Part shown: in pieces, positions 17,840 to 27,260 of the stretch
Layout of the letters: each line of letters starts with the position of its first letter
How positions within the stretch are numbered: position 1 is the first letter of the stretch
Source: Pseudomonas sp. GD04091
Lineage (GTDB): Bacteria; Pseudomonadota; Gammaproteobacteria; Pseudomonadales; Pseudomonadaceae
Length of the DNA: 64,000 nucleotides
Direction of reading: 5' to 3'
NCBI RefSeq assembly: GCF_029836165.1
Contig: NZ_JAOEBG010000013.1
Coordinates: 1-64,000 of the forward strand
Notes under the pieces: generated by a model
Seen by the model: only the letters and a program-made list of their open reading frames with translations
The model's database searches: none
What the model was told of the DNA's origin: nothing
Position numbers and translations under genes: made by a program

Positions 17840-17922
17840 GCATTGCATGAAACTCTTGTGTCTCCTTTCCGGTCACATCCCACGAGCATGCAACAAGGAC
17901 CGCCACCCAATGGAGACTGGAA

Positions 17923-18987
17923 ATGCCCCACCCTCTTCCCGCTCATTTGCGCCCACTGACCCTGGCCGGGGTCCTGCTTGCCTGTACACCACTGGCCAAC
18001 GCCGCCGATGTGCTGCTGGTGGGCAACAAGGCCGACGCCAGCATTTCGGCGCTGGACACCCGCAGCGGCAAAGAACTGCTGCGCCTGCCGGTCGGCACTG
18101 GCCCGCACGAAGTGGTGGTCAGTGACAACGGCCTGCTGGCGGTGGTCGGCAACTATGGCGCTCAGGGCACGGCCAACAACAGCCTGAGCGTGATCGACTG
18201 GCCGAGCCGCACGGTGGTCCGCACCATCGACCTGGGGCAGGACTCGCGCCCGCACGGCATTCGCTTCCTGCCTGACAGCCAGCGGGTGGTGGTCACCACC
18301 GAGGACAGCGAACGCCTGCTGCTGGTCGACCTGGCCCAGGGCCAGGTGCTCGAGCGCATCGACGTTGGCGGCGGCAAGCCACACATGGTCGCGCTGTCAC
18401 CGGGCGCCGATCGCGCCTATGTCACCCATGTCGACGGCGGCAGCCTGTCGGTGGTCGACCTGCTGTACAAGAAGAAGATCGCCACGATTCCCACCGGCAA
18501 CGGCAGCGAAGGCATCGCCGTGACACCGGACGGCAGGCAGGTGTGGGTCAGCAACCGCGAAGGCGATGACGTGGTCATCGTCGATGCCCAGCGCCTGGAG
18601 GTCACCGACCGGCTGCGCACGGGAATGTTCCCTATCCGCGTGGCCATGACCCCGGACGGCAAGTATGCGCTGGTGACCTGCGCGAAATCCGCCGAGCTGG
18701 CGGTGTTCGACGTGATGGCCAAGAAAGAGATCAAGCGCATCGGCCTGGCCCGCGAAGGTGCCGAGTACCGGCGCACGCTGCTCGGTGAAGAGGCGCTGCC
18801 CATCGGCGCCGTGGTGTCGCCCGATGGCAAGCGGGTGTATGTGGCGATCAGCGGTGGCGATGAGGTGGCCGTGATCAGTACCGCCAACTGGACCGAGAAG
18901 GCGCGCTGGAAGACCGGCCCCGAGCCGGACGCCCTGGCGATCGTGATCCAGCCGAAAGAGGAAAGTTCAGCGTCGGCCAGGCCATGA
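17923..18987 (+). CDS. YVTN-repeat beta-propeller, periplasmic
   Basis: A 354-residue exported protein. A signal peptide (LTLAGVLLACTPLANAAD) is followed by about seven 40-residue YVTN/YncE-like repeats, each with blocks such as GPHEVVVSDNGLLAVVG, GIAVTPDGRQVWVSNREGD and VVSPDGKRVYVAISGGD. Such propellers bind partners or metals in the periplasm and often sit beside cytochromes. It is the last gene of the receptor, binding-protein and di-haem cassette, 83 bases after the cytochrome gene. It is convergent with dnaE2. Its exact role is unknown. Confidence 0.86.
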   Translation: MPHPLPAHLRPLTLAGVLLACTPLANAADVLLVGNKADASISALDTRSGKELLRLPVGTGPHEVVVSDNGLLAVVGNYGAQGTANNSLSVIDWPSRTVVRTIDLGQDSRPHGIRFLPDSQRVVVTTEDSERLLLVDLAQGQVLERIDVGGGKPHMVALSPGADRAYVTHVDGGSLSVVDLLYKKKIATIPTGNGSEGIAVTPDGRQVWVSNREGDDVVIVDAQRLEVTDRLRTGMFPIRVAMTPDGKYALVTCAKSAELAVFDVMAKKEIKRIGLAREGAEYRRTLLGEEALPIGAVVSPDGKRVYVAISGGDEVAVISTANWTEKARWKTGPEPDALAIVIQPKEESSASARP

Positions 18988-19068
18988 CGGCGCGGCCCCC
19001 ATACGTACGACGCCTGGCTCGAAGCCCGGGCGAACGATGTGGGGGCTTGTCGCTGACTGGCCTGGAAC

Positions 19069-22000
19069 CTAGTGAAAATCCCGGCTGCGCACATCCAGCC
19101 CCTGCAGCAGCGGGCTGATATCTTCCAATCGCCGCGCAATCAGGTGTCGCACTCCGTTTTCCTGCTCCAGGCGACCGCTCACCTTCAACAGTTGCGACCC
19201 CACCAGTGCCCGCCGCTGGCGCTCGGCCAGATCCCGCCAGACCACCACGTTGACCATGCCGTGCTCGTCCTCGAGGGTGACGAACGTCACCCCGCTGGCC
19301 GTTCCGGGCCGTTGCCGGCCGACCACGATCCCGGCCACCGCGATGTGGTCGCCATGCTCGACCTCCATCAGTTCCCGTGAGCTGCGACAACCCAGTGCGC
19401 GCAAGCGCGAACGCAGCAGCCGCAAGGGATGCGGGCCAAGGGTGGTGCCGAGCGTGACATAGTCGGCGACCAGGTCCTCAGCCACGCTCGGTGCCGGCAA
19501 CTCGACCGCCGGCTCGGGCTGCGACTCGACCAGGGCGAACAACGGCAACTGCGCCTGCACCGCCGCCACCTGCCAGCGGGCCTGGTGCCGGTTACCGGCC
19601 AGCCCGCGCAACGCCCCGGCATCGGCCAGGCGGGCACGGGCCCGGGCATCGAGCCCGGCCCGCAGGCACAGGTCTTCGACATCGCGCCACGTTCGTTCGG
19701 CCCTGGCCTGCCGCAACCGCTCGGCATCTCCTGCGCTGAAGCCCCGGATCTGGCGCAAGCCCAGGCGAATGGCCAGCGCGCCCTCGCCCACGGGCTCCAA
19801 TGTGCAGTCCCACTCACTATGGAACACATCCACGGGCCGCACCTCGACGCCCTGGCGACGAGCCTCCTGCAGCAACTGATCGGGACTGTAGAAGCCCATC
19901 GGCCAGCTGTTGACCAGGGCGCAGGTGAAAATGGCCGGTTCGTGGCACTTCAACCAACTGCTGGCATAGCACAGCAAGGCGAAACTGGCGGCATGGGACT
20001 CAGGAAAACCGTAGCTGCCGAAGCCCTTGATCTGCTCGAAGATACGTTCGGCGAAAGCCCGCTCATACCCGTTGCGCAGCATGCCGTCGATCAACCGCTG
20101 GCGATGCGGCTCCAGACCACCATGGCGCTTCCAGGCGGCCATGCTGCGGCGCAGCTGGTCGGCCTCGCCCGGGGTGTAGTCGGCAGCGACCATCGCCAGT
20201 TCCATCACCTGCTCCTGGAACAGGGGGACGCCCAAGGTGCGGTGGAAGACCTCCTTCAATTTCTCCGAAGGATAGGTGACCGGCTCCTGTTTAAGCCGAC
20301 GGCGCAGAAACGGATGGACCATGTCGCCCTGGATCGGCCCGGGACGCACGATGGCCACTTCGATCACCAGATCATAGAACTCGACAGGCTTCAGCCTGGG
20401 CAGCATGGCCATCTGCGCCCGTGACTCGATCTGGAACACGCCCATGGTCTCGGCGCGGCCGATCATGGCGTAGGTGGCCGGGTCCTCCTTGGGCAGGGTC
20501 GCCAGCGTGTACTGCTGTCCCCGGTGCCGGGCGATCAGGTCGAAGCAGCGGCGCAGCGCGCTGAGCATGCCCAGGGCGAGCACATCGACCTTGAGCAGGC
20601 CGACCATGTCCAGATCGTCCTTGTCCCACTGGATCACCGTGCGCTCGGCCATCGCGGCATTCTCCACCGGCACCAGCTGGTCCAGGGGTTGTTCGGAAAT
20701 GACGAAGCCACCTGGGTGCTGCGACAGGTGCCGGGGGAAACCGATCAACTCCCCCGCCAGCACCAGAATGCGTCGCAACGACGGGCTCTGCGGATCGAAG
20801 CCAGCCTCGGCCAGGCGCTCGGCGTCGGGAATACGGTCGCTCCAGCGCCCGCAGCACTTGGCCAGGGCATCCACCTGGTCGGCTGGCAAGCCGAGCACCC
20901 GCGCCACATCGCGCACCGCGCCCGCGGCGTGGTAGCTGCTGACCACCGCGGTCAGCGCGGCACGGTGCCGGCCATAGCGGCGAAACACGTACTGAATGAC
21001 CTCTTCGCGGCGATCATGCTCGAAGTCCACGTCGATGTCCGGTGGCTCATTGCGCTCCCTGGACAGGAAACGCTCGAACAGCAGGCGATGCGCCATGGGG
21101 TCGAGCTCGGTGATGCCGAGGACGAAGCACACCACCGAGTTGGCTGCGGAGCCCCGGCCCTGGCAGAGGATGCGCTGGCTGCGGGCGAAGGCGACGATGT
21201 CGTGGACCGTGAGGAAATAACTCTCGTAGCCCAGCTCTTCGATCAGGGCCAGTTCCTTGTCCAGCGTCATGCGGACCTTGTCGCTGACCCCCTGGGGCCA
21301 GCGCTCGGGCAGGCCGCGCTCGCACAGCGCGCGCAGCCAGCTGGCCGGCGCATGCCCCTCGGGTACCAGCTCGCGTGGGTACTGGTACTTCAATTCGGCA
21401 AGATCGAATGTGCAGCGCTCAGCGAGCGCCAGGGTGCTTGCCAGCAGCTCACCGGGATACAGCTCGCGCAGCTGCTCCAGCGACCTCAGGTGGCGCTCGC
21501 CATTGGCGAACAGGAACTGCCCTGCCTCGGCCACCGTGCAATGCTCGCGAATGGCGGTCATGCAGTCCTGCAACGCACGGCGCCCGCGCACATGCATGTG
21601 TACATCGCCACAGGCGACCAGGGGGATGGCCAAGCGCCGACCCAGCGCCTGCAGGCCCACGAGACGTGCGGCGTCGTCAATTCCACGGTGCAGGTGCGCC
21701 GCCAGCCACAGCCGCTCGCCAAAGATGGCCCGCAACTCGCCATCGGCGACATCACCCGGCTCGGCCACCCACAGCGCCAGCAGGCCGTGGTGATGGGCCT
21801 GGAGGTCTTCGACCAGCAATCGATATTGCCCCTTCGGCGCCCGCCGTCGCGCATGGGTGATCAGCGCGCACAGGTTCTGGTAACCGGTGAGGTCCTGCAC
21901 CAGCAGGACCAGCTTCGGCCCCTGATGCACCCGGACCTCGCTGCCGACGATCAGCCGCAGCTGGTGCTCCTTGGCCGCCTGCCAGGCGCGAACGATACCT

Positions 22001-22143
22001 GCCAGGGTGCATTCGTCGGTGATCGCCAGTGCCTGGTAGCCCTGTTCCCGGGCACGGCGAAACAGCTCATCGGCACTGGAGGCGCCGCGCTGAAAGCTGA
22101 AGTTCGACAGGCAATGCAGCTCTGCGTAACCCTGGCGGCTCAT
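19069..22143 (-). CDS. dnaE2: Error-prone DNA polymerase DnaE2 (ImuC)
   Basis: C-family polymerase for translesion synthesis, 1024 residues from ATG 22143 (MSRQGYAELHCLSNFSF). Domains in order are the PHP domain (residues 1-270), the polymerase palm with QGRGSAANSVVC and the catalytic PDIDVDFEHDRRE, the fingers and HhH region (FPESHAASFALLCY), and a C-terminal OB fold. The ATG overlaps the TGA of imuB (ATGA, 22143-22140), so it is translationally coupled. It is the last gene of a lexA2-imuA-imuB-dnaE2 operon induced by DNA damage. A start seven codons upstream is possible but would lie inside imuB. Confidence 0.95.
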   Translation of the reverse strand: MSRQGYAELHCLSNFSFQRGASSADELFRRAREQGYQALAITDECTLAGIVRAWQAAKEHQLRLIVGSEVRVHQGPKLVLLVQDLTGYQNLCALITHARRRAPKGQYRLLVEDLQAHHHGLLALWVAEPGDVADGELRAIFGERLWLAAHLHRGIDDAARLVGLQALGRRLAIPLVACGDVHMHVRGRRALQDCMTAIREHCTVAEAGQFLFANGERHLRSLEQLRELYPGELLASTLALAERCTFDLAELKYQYPRELVPEGHAPASWLRALCERGLPERWPQGVSDKVRMTLDKELALIEELGYESYFLTVHDIVAFARSQRILCQGRGSAANSVVCFVLGITELDPMAHRLLFERFLSRERNEPPDIDVDFEHDRREEVIQYVFRRYGRHRAALTAVVSSYHAAGAVRDVARVLGLPADQVDALAKCCGRWSDRIPDAERLAEAGFDPQSPSLRRILVLAGELIGFPRHLSQHPGGFVISEQPLDQLVPVENAAMAERTVIQWDKDDLDMVGLLKVDVLALGMLSALRRCFDLIARHRGQQYTLATLPKEDPATYAMIGRAETMGVFQIESRAQMAMLPRLKPVEFYDLVIEVAIVRPGPIQGDMVHPFLRRRLKQEPVTYPSEKLKEVFHRTLGVPLFQEQVMELAMVAADYTPGEADQLRRSMAAWKRHGGLEPHRQRLIDGMLRNGYERAFAERIFEQIKGFGSYGFPESHAASFALLCYASSWLKCHEPAIFTCALVNSWPMGFYSPDQLLQEARRQGVEVRPVDVFHSEWDCTLEPVGEGALAIRLGLRQIRGFSAGDAERLRQARAERTWRDVEDLCLRAGLDARARARLADAGALRGLAGNRHQARWQVAAVQAQLPLFALVESQPEPAVELPAPSVAEDLVADYVTLGTTLGPHPLRLLRSRLRALGCRSSRELMEVEHGDHIAVAGIVVGRQRPGTASGVTFVTLEDEHGMVNVVVWRDLAERQRRALVGSQLLKVSGRLEQENGVRHLIARRLEDISPLLQGLDVRSRDFH

Positions 22144-23558
22144 GCGAACCAGCCTTGCAACCACAGCGGTCCCGGCGCGGCCAGGTCACGGAAGGCCCAG
22201 CCGCGCAGGCCATTGTGGGTTTCGATGCGGTAATAATCACGCCGTACATCGCCACCGTCCCACCAGCCGGACTCGATACGCTCGGCCGGCCCCAGCAGTT
22301 GCAGACCGGCTTCGGACAGGGGCCGGGGCGCTGGCAGCAACCACCCGGGGCGGCTGCCAGGTGCCATCACCAGACGCCCCGCAGCACCTTGCTCGGCGCC
22401 TTGCCAGGCGCACTCGGGGCGATGGTCCGCCTCGGCCCGCATGCCCTTGACCGCGTCATCGCCGAGCCGCGCGCGCAAGCGTTCGCGCAGTTGCTCCCAG
22501 GGCTGAGCCTGCTGCGCACGCGGGTCGAACAACGCCTGGTGCGGGGGTACGAAAGGTGGCAGGTCGGCGGCGACCAAGCGCAGGTTGCGCACTGGCGCCG
22601 GGATGCGCAGTGGCTCCAGGCGTCCACGCGCCAGCTCGAACAACAGCGTGGCATCACGCTCGGCCGCCAGCAGGCCGACCTGCAGCAGCGTGTCTTCACC
22701 GTCAGCGTGTTCCAGGTGCAGTGCGAAACGCTGCACCCCGCAGTCACGCCCGGCCAGGAACACCGCCAGGTCGCTGACCAGGCGGCGCAAGGGGAACAGC
22801 AACGCCTGGTGTGACTCGACATCGAAGTTCAATTCGAGCCGGGCCTCGAAACGATCGGGCGGCTGGTAGAAGTCCAACCCCAGCGTGCGAAGGCCCAGCA
22901 ACTGGTCCAGATGCAGTTGCACCTGGGCGCTGAAACGCCTGGCCAGGGCATCACGGGGTAATGCCAGTACCTGCCCCAGCTGGCGCAGGCCCATGCGGGC
23001 GAAGGCCTGCGCCGCCTCGGCAGGCAAGCCGACCCGATCCACAGGCAGGGTCAACAGCGTGGCACGGGTCGCCTCCGGGCAAGTCAGGGCCAGGCCATCG
23101 TAGCCATTGGCGAGCACTCGGGCCGCCACCGGGTTGCTGGCCAGGACGATACGCTGGCGCAGCCCCAGTTCCGCCAGTTCCTGGCGCAGGCGCGCCTCGA
23201 ACAGCGGCCAGGGCCCGAACAGTTGCAGGCTCGAGCCGACCTCCAGCAACAAGGCGCGGGGGTAATGCAGGCTGACCTGGGCACTGAAGCGGTAGGCCCA
23301 GGCCGCCAGCAGTTGCTGCATCTGCTCGATGCGCGCCGGGTCGACCTCGACGCAGGTGAATCCGTCGGCCAGGGCGCGGGCGGCGGTCAAGGTCTGCCCG
23401 GCGCGCAGGCCCAGCGCGCTGGCGGCGCCGTTGACCGCCTGGAGCACACGGCGCTGGGTCGGGCCACCGATCAGCACCAGCGGTGTGTCAGGGTCGTCAC
23501 GCTCGCGCAGGATGGTATCCAGCGCCAGCTGTGGCAGCAGGATGCAGGCCCAGAGCAT
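22140..23558 (-). CDS. imuB: ImuB, Y-family polymerase-like mutasome subunit
   Basis: A 472-residue Y-family-like protein that bridges DnaE2, ImuA and the beta clamp in the mutasome. It starts MLWACILLPQLALD, so the first catalytic Asp motif of active Y polymerases (DxDAFF) is absent. The SxDE motif is replaced by LLLEVGSSLQLFG. This fits the known catalytic inactivity of ImuB. A little-finger-like region and a C-terminal tail follow. It lies six bases after imuA and overlaps dnaE2 by four. Confidence 0.92.
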   Translation of the reverse strand: MLWACILLPQLALDTILRERDDPDTPLVLIGGPTQRRVLQAVNGAASALGLRAGQTLTAARALADGFTCVEVDPARIEQMQQLLAAWAYRFSAQVSLHYPRALLLEVGSSLQLFGPWPLFEARLRQELAELGLRQRIVLASNPVAARVLANGYDGLALTCPEATRATLLTLPVDRVGLPAEAAQAFARMGLRQLGQVLALPRDALARRFSAQVQLHLDQLLGLRTLGLDFYQPPDRFEARLELNFDVESHQALLFPLRRLVSDLAVFLAGRDCGVQRFALHLEHADGEDTLLQVGLLAAERDATLLFELARGRLEPLRIPAPVRNLRLVAADLPPFVPPHQALFDPRAQQAQPWEQLRERLRARLGDDAVKGMRAEADHRPECAWQGAEQGAAGRLVMAPGSRPGWLLPAPRPLSEAGLQLLGPAERIESGWWDGGDVRRDYYRIETHNGLRGWAFRDLAAPGPLWLQGWFA

Positions 23559-23564
23559 GGCGCA

Positions 23565-24185
23565 TCACCCCCGCCCGGGGCAGACAATGGGCATGACGGG
23601 CGGCAGGCCGCCACGGCACTTGAGTACCCGCCATTGCGCCGGGCGGCTGTCGATGGCGATACGCAGCGCGGCGGGCGACGGATTCAGCGCGGCCTGCTGC
23701 GGGCGGCAGGCGAACGCCAGGGCGTCGCCGGTTTCCGCGGCCACCTGCAGGCGCCGCAAGGCGCGGTCATCGGCGCGCTCCGGCCAACACAACACCGCCG
23801 AACAACTGCCCGAACGCAGGCACTGCTCGGCGGCCCACAGGGCATCCTTCGCCTCGGCGTCGACCTGCACCAGCCAGCGCAGATCAACCCCCGCTGCCTG
23901 CCAGGCCGGCGCATAGGGAATGAACGGCGGCGCCACCAGCAGCACCCGTTCGCCCTGCCCGGTCAGCCGGGCCAGGGTGGGCCAGAGCAATTGCAGTTCG
24001 CCACAGCCCGGGCTGGCCAGCAGCAGCTCGCTCAGCGCCGCCGCCGGCCAGCCGCCATCCGGCAAGCATGCGTCGAGCGCGGCATGGCCGCTGGGCTGCA
24101 GCCCCGACGGACGTGCCTGTACCTGCCGCCCACGCCACACCTGGCGCTGGTCGAGCAAGCGATCGAGTTCGATCACCGCGCCCAT
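23565..24185 (-). CDS. imuA: ImuA, RecA/SulA-like mutasome protein
   Basis: A 206-residue RecA-fold protein of the translesion operon. Its start touches the lexA2 stop (TGATG, one-base overlap at 24185). The RecA-like core is visible as HAALDACLPDGGWPAAALSELL and GELQLLWPTLARLTGQGERVLLV, without a canonical Walker A lysine. ImuA is required for DnaE2/ImuB-dependent mutagenesis. It has been annotated elsewhere as SulA-like because of the same fold; operon context settles the name. Confidence 0.9.
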   Translation of the reverse strand: MGAVIELDRLLDQRQVWRGRQVQARPSGLQPSGHAALDACLPDGGWPAAALSELLLASPGCGELQLLWPTLARLTGQGERVLLVAPPFIPYAPAWQAAGVDLRWLVQVDAEAKDALWAAEQCLRSGSCSAVLCWPERADDRALRRLQVAAETGDALAFACRPQQAALNPSPAALRIAIDSRPAQWRVLKCRGGLPPVMPIVCPGRG

Positions 24186-24802
24186 CAGTCACGCCTCAGC
24201 AGGCCGCAGAACACGCCTTCGATGAAGAATTCGCGCTCGGGGCTCACGTCGATGGGGGCATAGGCAGGGTTGCGCGGTAACAGTCGATAACCGCCAGCGG
24301 TACGCTGCAGGCGCTTGATGGTGACCTCGCCATCGAGCCGGGCGACCACGATCTGGCCATCACGGGCCTCGCCCTGTTGACGGATGCCGACCAGGTCGCC
24401 GTCGAAGATGCCGTCGTCGATCATCGAGTCGCCACGCACCTTGAGCAGGTAGTCGGGCGTGCGCCGGAACAGGCTGGGGTCGAGCAGCAGCTGCTCGTGG
24501 ATATCCAGGTCGGGGCCGATCGGGGCGCCGGCGGCAACCTGGCCGAGCACCGGTACTTCGAGGATCTCCGGCCGGCGCAACGGCTCGGCCAGGCGGATAC
24601 CGCGCGCCTGGTTGGGCGTGACGTCGATGAAGCCGGCCTGACACAGTGCGGTGATGTGCTTGCGCGCCACGCTGCGCGACGCGAAACCGAAGCCCTCGGC
24701 GATGTCGGCCAGCGACGGTGGCTGGCCCTGATCGGTGATGCGCTCGCGAATGAAGTCGAGAATGGCGCGGCGCTTGGGAGATAAAGTGTCCATGGAGCAC
24801 AT
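24185..24802 (-). CDS. lexA2: LexA2 SOS repressor
   Basis: A second-type LexA, 205 residues from ATG 24802 or 202 from ATG 24793. The N-terminal winged helix (LADIAEGFGFASRSVARKHI) is followed by the cleavage site (VAAGAPIG, Ala-Gly bond) and the Ser-Lys protease dyad (GDSMIDDGIF and EVTIKRLQ). It heads the operon with imuA, imuB and dnaE2 and should repress it until RecA-stimulated self-cleavage. A perfect GTAC-N4-GTGC operator overlaps the start region. The ATG at 24802 has an AAGAG six bases before it; the ATG at 24793 matches other LexA starts (MDTLSPKRRAIL) but has no ribosome site. Confidence 0.94.
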   Translation of the reverse strand: MCSMDTLSPKRRAILDFIRERITDQGQPPSLADIAEGFGFASRSVARKHITALCQAGFIDVTPNQARGIRLAEPLRRPEILEVPVLGQVAAGAPIGPDLDIHEQLLLDPSLFRRTPDYLLKVRGDSMIDDGIFDGDLVGIRQQGEARDGQIVVARLDGEVTIKRLQRTAGGYRLLPRNPAYAPIDVSPEREFFIEGVFCGLLRRD

Positions 24803-24808
24803 TTGTAC
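24797..24808 (-). promoter_or_regulatory. LexA2 operator of the lexA2-imuA-imuB-dnaE2 operon
   Basis: The minus strand reads GTACAAATGTGC, an exact GTAC-N4-GTGC, the site reported for P. putida LexA2. It contains the possible -10 element TACAAA and overlaps the first possible start codon, so a bound repressor would block both transcription and early elongation. Confidence 0.88.
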
Positions 24809-24857
24809 TCTTTTCGACGCACACTGAACAGCCCCCTTCGTCGCGACGCCTCGACGG

Positions 24858-26282
24858 TCAGAACAGGCTGAGTGGATAGTCGACGATCAAGCGGTACTCG
24901 TCCGCGCTTGAGTTGCCCCGGGTATTGCCTGGCGCGGTATAGCCATCGCCCTCGCGATGAGTCGCCCAGCGCAGGGTCATCGACAGGTCCTTCGCCGGCC
25001 CGGCAGGCACCTGGTACTTGACGGCCAGATCGCGTTCCCAGTGCTTGGCGTGCTTGCCATCGGGGTTGTAGATGTAGCCATAGCCGATGCTGCCGGGATC
25101 GACACGGGTCAGGTCCGCCTCGCCCCGCGTGTAACCGGCGGTGAACTGCAACGAAGGCATCCCCAGCGGGGCCAGGTTCGTCTCGTACTGCAGGCGCCAG
25201 GACTTTTCGCCGGGGCCGTTGAAGTCGGCGAACTGCTGGGAGTTGCTGAGGTAGAGAAAGATCCGGTCGTTCTGCGTGATGTAGTCGAAAGGCGTCCTGC
25301 CGTCGACCTTCTGCAGCCCGAGGGTCAGGGTCTGGCCATGGGCCGTGGCGCTGATGCCGGCGCTGTAGGTGTCGTTGTCGATGTCGCCCAGCTGGCTGCG
25401 CCCCTGGTCCCGGGTCTTGTAGTAGTGCAGGTAGGGTTTGAGCACCAGCGCCTCGCTGACCTGCACGACCTCGGAGACCCCCAGATAGTACTGGTTCCAC
25501 ATGTCCTCGAGCTGGCCGCCGTAGACCGTCAGCTGCAGCCCTTGCGGACGGCCGTAGACAGCACCCAGCCAACCGATATGGGGGCTTTCGCGGTCCGCGG
25601 CCACGCCGGCATGATCACGCGCGCCGTAGGCGGTGACCAGGTGGGAGTGGCCGCTCTGGTTGCGCAGGCGGGTGCTCTCCACGAAGCCCGCATCCAGCCA
25701 CAGGTTCGCGACGCTCTGGTTCTTCAGGGTGACGCCACGATACGCCTGCGGAAAGAGGCGGCTCGTCCCGCTGGCGAGGATGGGGTTTTCAACCAGCTGG
25801 TCGCCGGCTTTGACCAGCGTATCGAGGTACCTGAACTTGAGCGCCGCGCCCGCGCTGGCAAATTCGTCCTCCGGCCTGAGCGCAGCGTCCAGCGGGAGCA
25901 GGCCGGCGCCGCCACTGCCACCGCCGCCATCGAGCTTGAGCCCGAGAAAGGCATGCGCGTCCACGCCCACCCCGAGCGGCGTATCGGTAAACCCGGACCT
26001 GAACGAAAAGAGAAAACCCTGAGCCCATTCGGTGGGATCGCGACTCACCAGATCGGAATGGTTGTCGCGCTGGAAGTAATAGTTCCTGACCAGGGCATCC
26101 AGGCGCGCCCCCTCGATCAAGCCCGGTGGGATACGCAGCTCGACGGCTTGTCGCTCATTAACGCCGGTGAAGATGTTGTCCTGCTGCCCCAGGGCATTGT
26201 CGGCCTGCGCGGGCGAGGCCAGCGCCAGGCCAATGCCCAAGAGAGGGAGAAGCAGGTATCTGTTCGCGTGGCGGCTAGTCAT
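24858..26282 (-). CDS. OprD-family outer-membrane porin
   Basis: A 474-residue substrate-specific porin of the Pseudomonas OprD/OpdK family. A signal peptide (LLLPLLGIGLALASPAQA) precedes an 18-strand barrel. Family features include RNYYFQRDN near residue 67, FRSGFTDTPLGVGVDAHAFLGLKLDGG, NLWLDAGFVE and the C-terminal DEYRLIVDYPLSLF. The substrate (amino acid, aromatic or other organic acid) cannot be told. It stands alone, divergent from the HAD phosphatase, and starts 55 bases after lexA2 in the other direction of the operon. Confidence 0.9.
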   Translation of the reverse strand: MTSRHANRYLLLPLLGIGLALASPAQADNALGQQDNIFTGVNERQAVELRIPPGLIEGARLDALVRNYYFQRDNHSDLVSRDPTEWAQGFLFSFRSGFTDTPLGVGVDAHAFLGLKLDGGGGSGGAGLLPLDAALRPEDEFASAGAALKFRYLDTLVKAGDQLVENPILASGTSRLFPQAYRGVTLKNQSVANLWLDAGFVESTRLRNQSGHSHLVTAYGARDHAGVAADRESPHIGWLGAVYGRPQGLQLTVYGGQLEDMWNQYYLGVSEVVQVSEALVLKPYLHYYKTRDQGRSQLGDIDNDTYSAGISATAHGQTLTLGLQKVDGRTPFDYITQNDRIFLYLSNSQQFADFNGPGEKSWRLQYETNLAPLGMPSLQFTAGYTRGEADLTRVDPGSIGYGYIYNPDGKHAKHWERDLAVKYQVPAGPAKDLSMTLRWATHREGDGYTAPGNTRGNSSADEYRLIVDYPLSLF

Positions 26283-26478
26283 CCGAGATGGCCTTTTGTC
26301 ATTCGTTCGAGGGTTTTCAGGCCGCAGGGGTTAACAGTAGCTGACGACACCCTCCACGCTAGGTCGATCAGACGCCTCACAGCGTTCTGTTTGGTGAACG
26401 ATGGGAAACTCCGATTGTGCAAACGCCTTCCCTGATGGAAAAATCCAGCGTTCCGCTCCGATGACTCCAGGATGCCCG

Positions 26479-27132
26479 ATGCTGACCGCCCTGCTGTTCG
26501 ACCTCGATGGGACTCTCACTGACACCGACACCCTGCACCTGCAGGCCTTTCGCACGCTGCTGCACGACCACGATGGCCGTGAACTGACCCAGGAGCAGTT
26601 CGACACGCAGGTCAGTGGTCGTTCCAACGGACTGCTGTTCGCCGACCTGTTTCCCGAGGCCGACGCGGCCCGGCGCCAGGCCCTGGCAGAACGCAAGGAG
26701 GCGCTGTTCCGCGAGCTGTCCCCGACCCTGTCGCCCCTGCCTGGCCTGCTCCGCCTGCTGGCCTACGCCGAACGCCACGCCATCGGCATGTGCGTGGTGA
26801 CCAATGCGCCGCGCCTGAACGCCGAGCACATGCTCTCGGCCATGGGCCTGGGCGAGCGCTTCGAGCATGTGCTGGTCGCCGACGAGCTGGAGCGCCCCAA
26901 GCCCGACCCGCTGCCCTACCTCACCGGCCTGCAGCGCCTGGGTGCCAGCGCCGGGCAGGCGCTGGCCTTCGAAGATTCGCTGCCGGGCGTCAAGGCGGCG
27001 GTGGACGCCGGGATCTTCACCGTGGGGCTGGCGACCACGCAGACGCCGGAGCGGCTGCAGGCAGCCGGGGCGCGGCTGGTGATCGAGCATTACGACGATC
27101 CGCGCCTGTGGGACTTGATCGAGGGCATGTGA
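26479..27132 (+). CDS. HAD-family phosphatase (beta-phosphoglucomutase-like)
   Basis: A 217-residue cytoplasmic hydrolase of HAD subfamily IA. Motif I is FDLDGTLTDTD, motif II is VVTNAPR, motif III is RPKPDPLPY with its Lys, and motif IV is FEDSLPGVKAA. A helical cap lies between motifs I and II. AGGA is spaced correctly before ATG 26479; the upstream in-frame ATGs lack this. It probably dephosphorylates a sugar phosphate or similar metabolite. It is not in an operon. Confidence 0.88.
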   Translation: MLTALLFDLDGTLTDTDTLHLQAFRTLLHDHDGRELTQEQFDTQVSGRSNGLLFADLFPEADAARRQALAERKEALFRELSPTLSPLPGLLRLLAYAERHAIGMCVVTNAPRLNAEHMLSAMGLGERFEHVLVADELERPKPDPLPYLTGLQRLGASAGQALAFEDSLPGVKAAVDAGIFTVGLATTQTPERLQAAGARLVIEHYDDPRLWDLIEGM

Positions 27133-27260
27133 TCCTGCCATCGAAGGTGCGAAGCAGCCCCACTCGGTTTCCACCGTCTGTCGGCCAAGGAGTGCTTGCT
27201 GTCGAAACGCCGGGGCGTCATTCGACCAGTCGATGAATCCACCCCCCTGGAGTCGCCGCC

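Noticed and set aside
18995..19060. Inverted GCCCCCA / TGGGGGC between the beta-propeller gene and dnaE2 as a bidirectional terminator
   Set aside because: The arms are widely spaced and no T run follows in either direction, so a terminator call is not justified.
20524..22233. Plus-strand open frame opposite dnaE2
   Set aside because: The minus strand encodes the complete polymerase with catalytic motifs; the opposite frame has no recognisable protein features.
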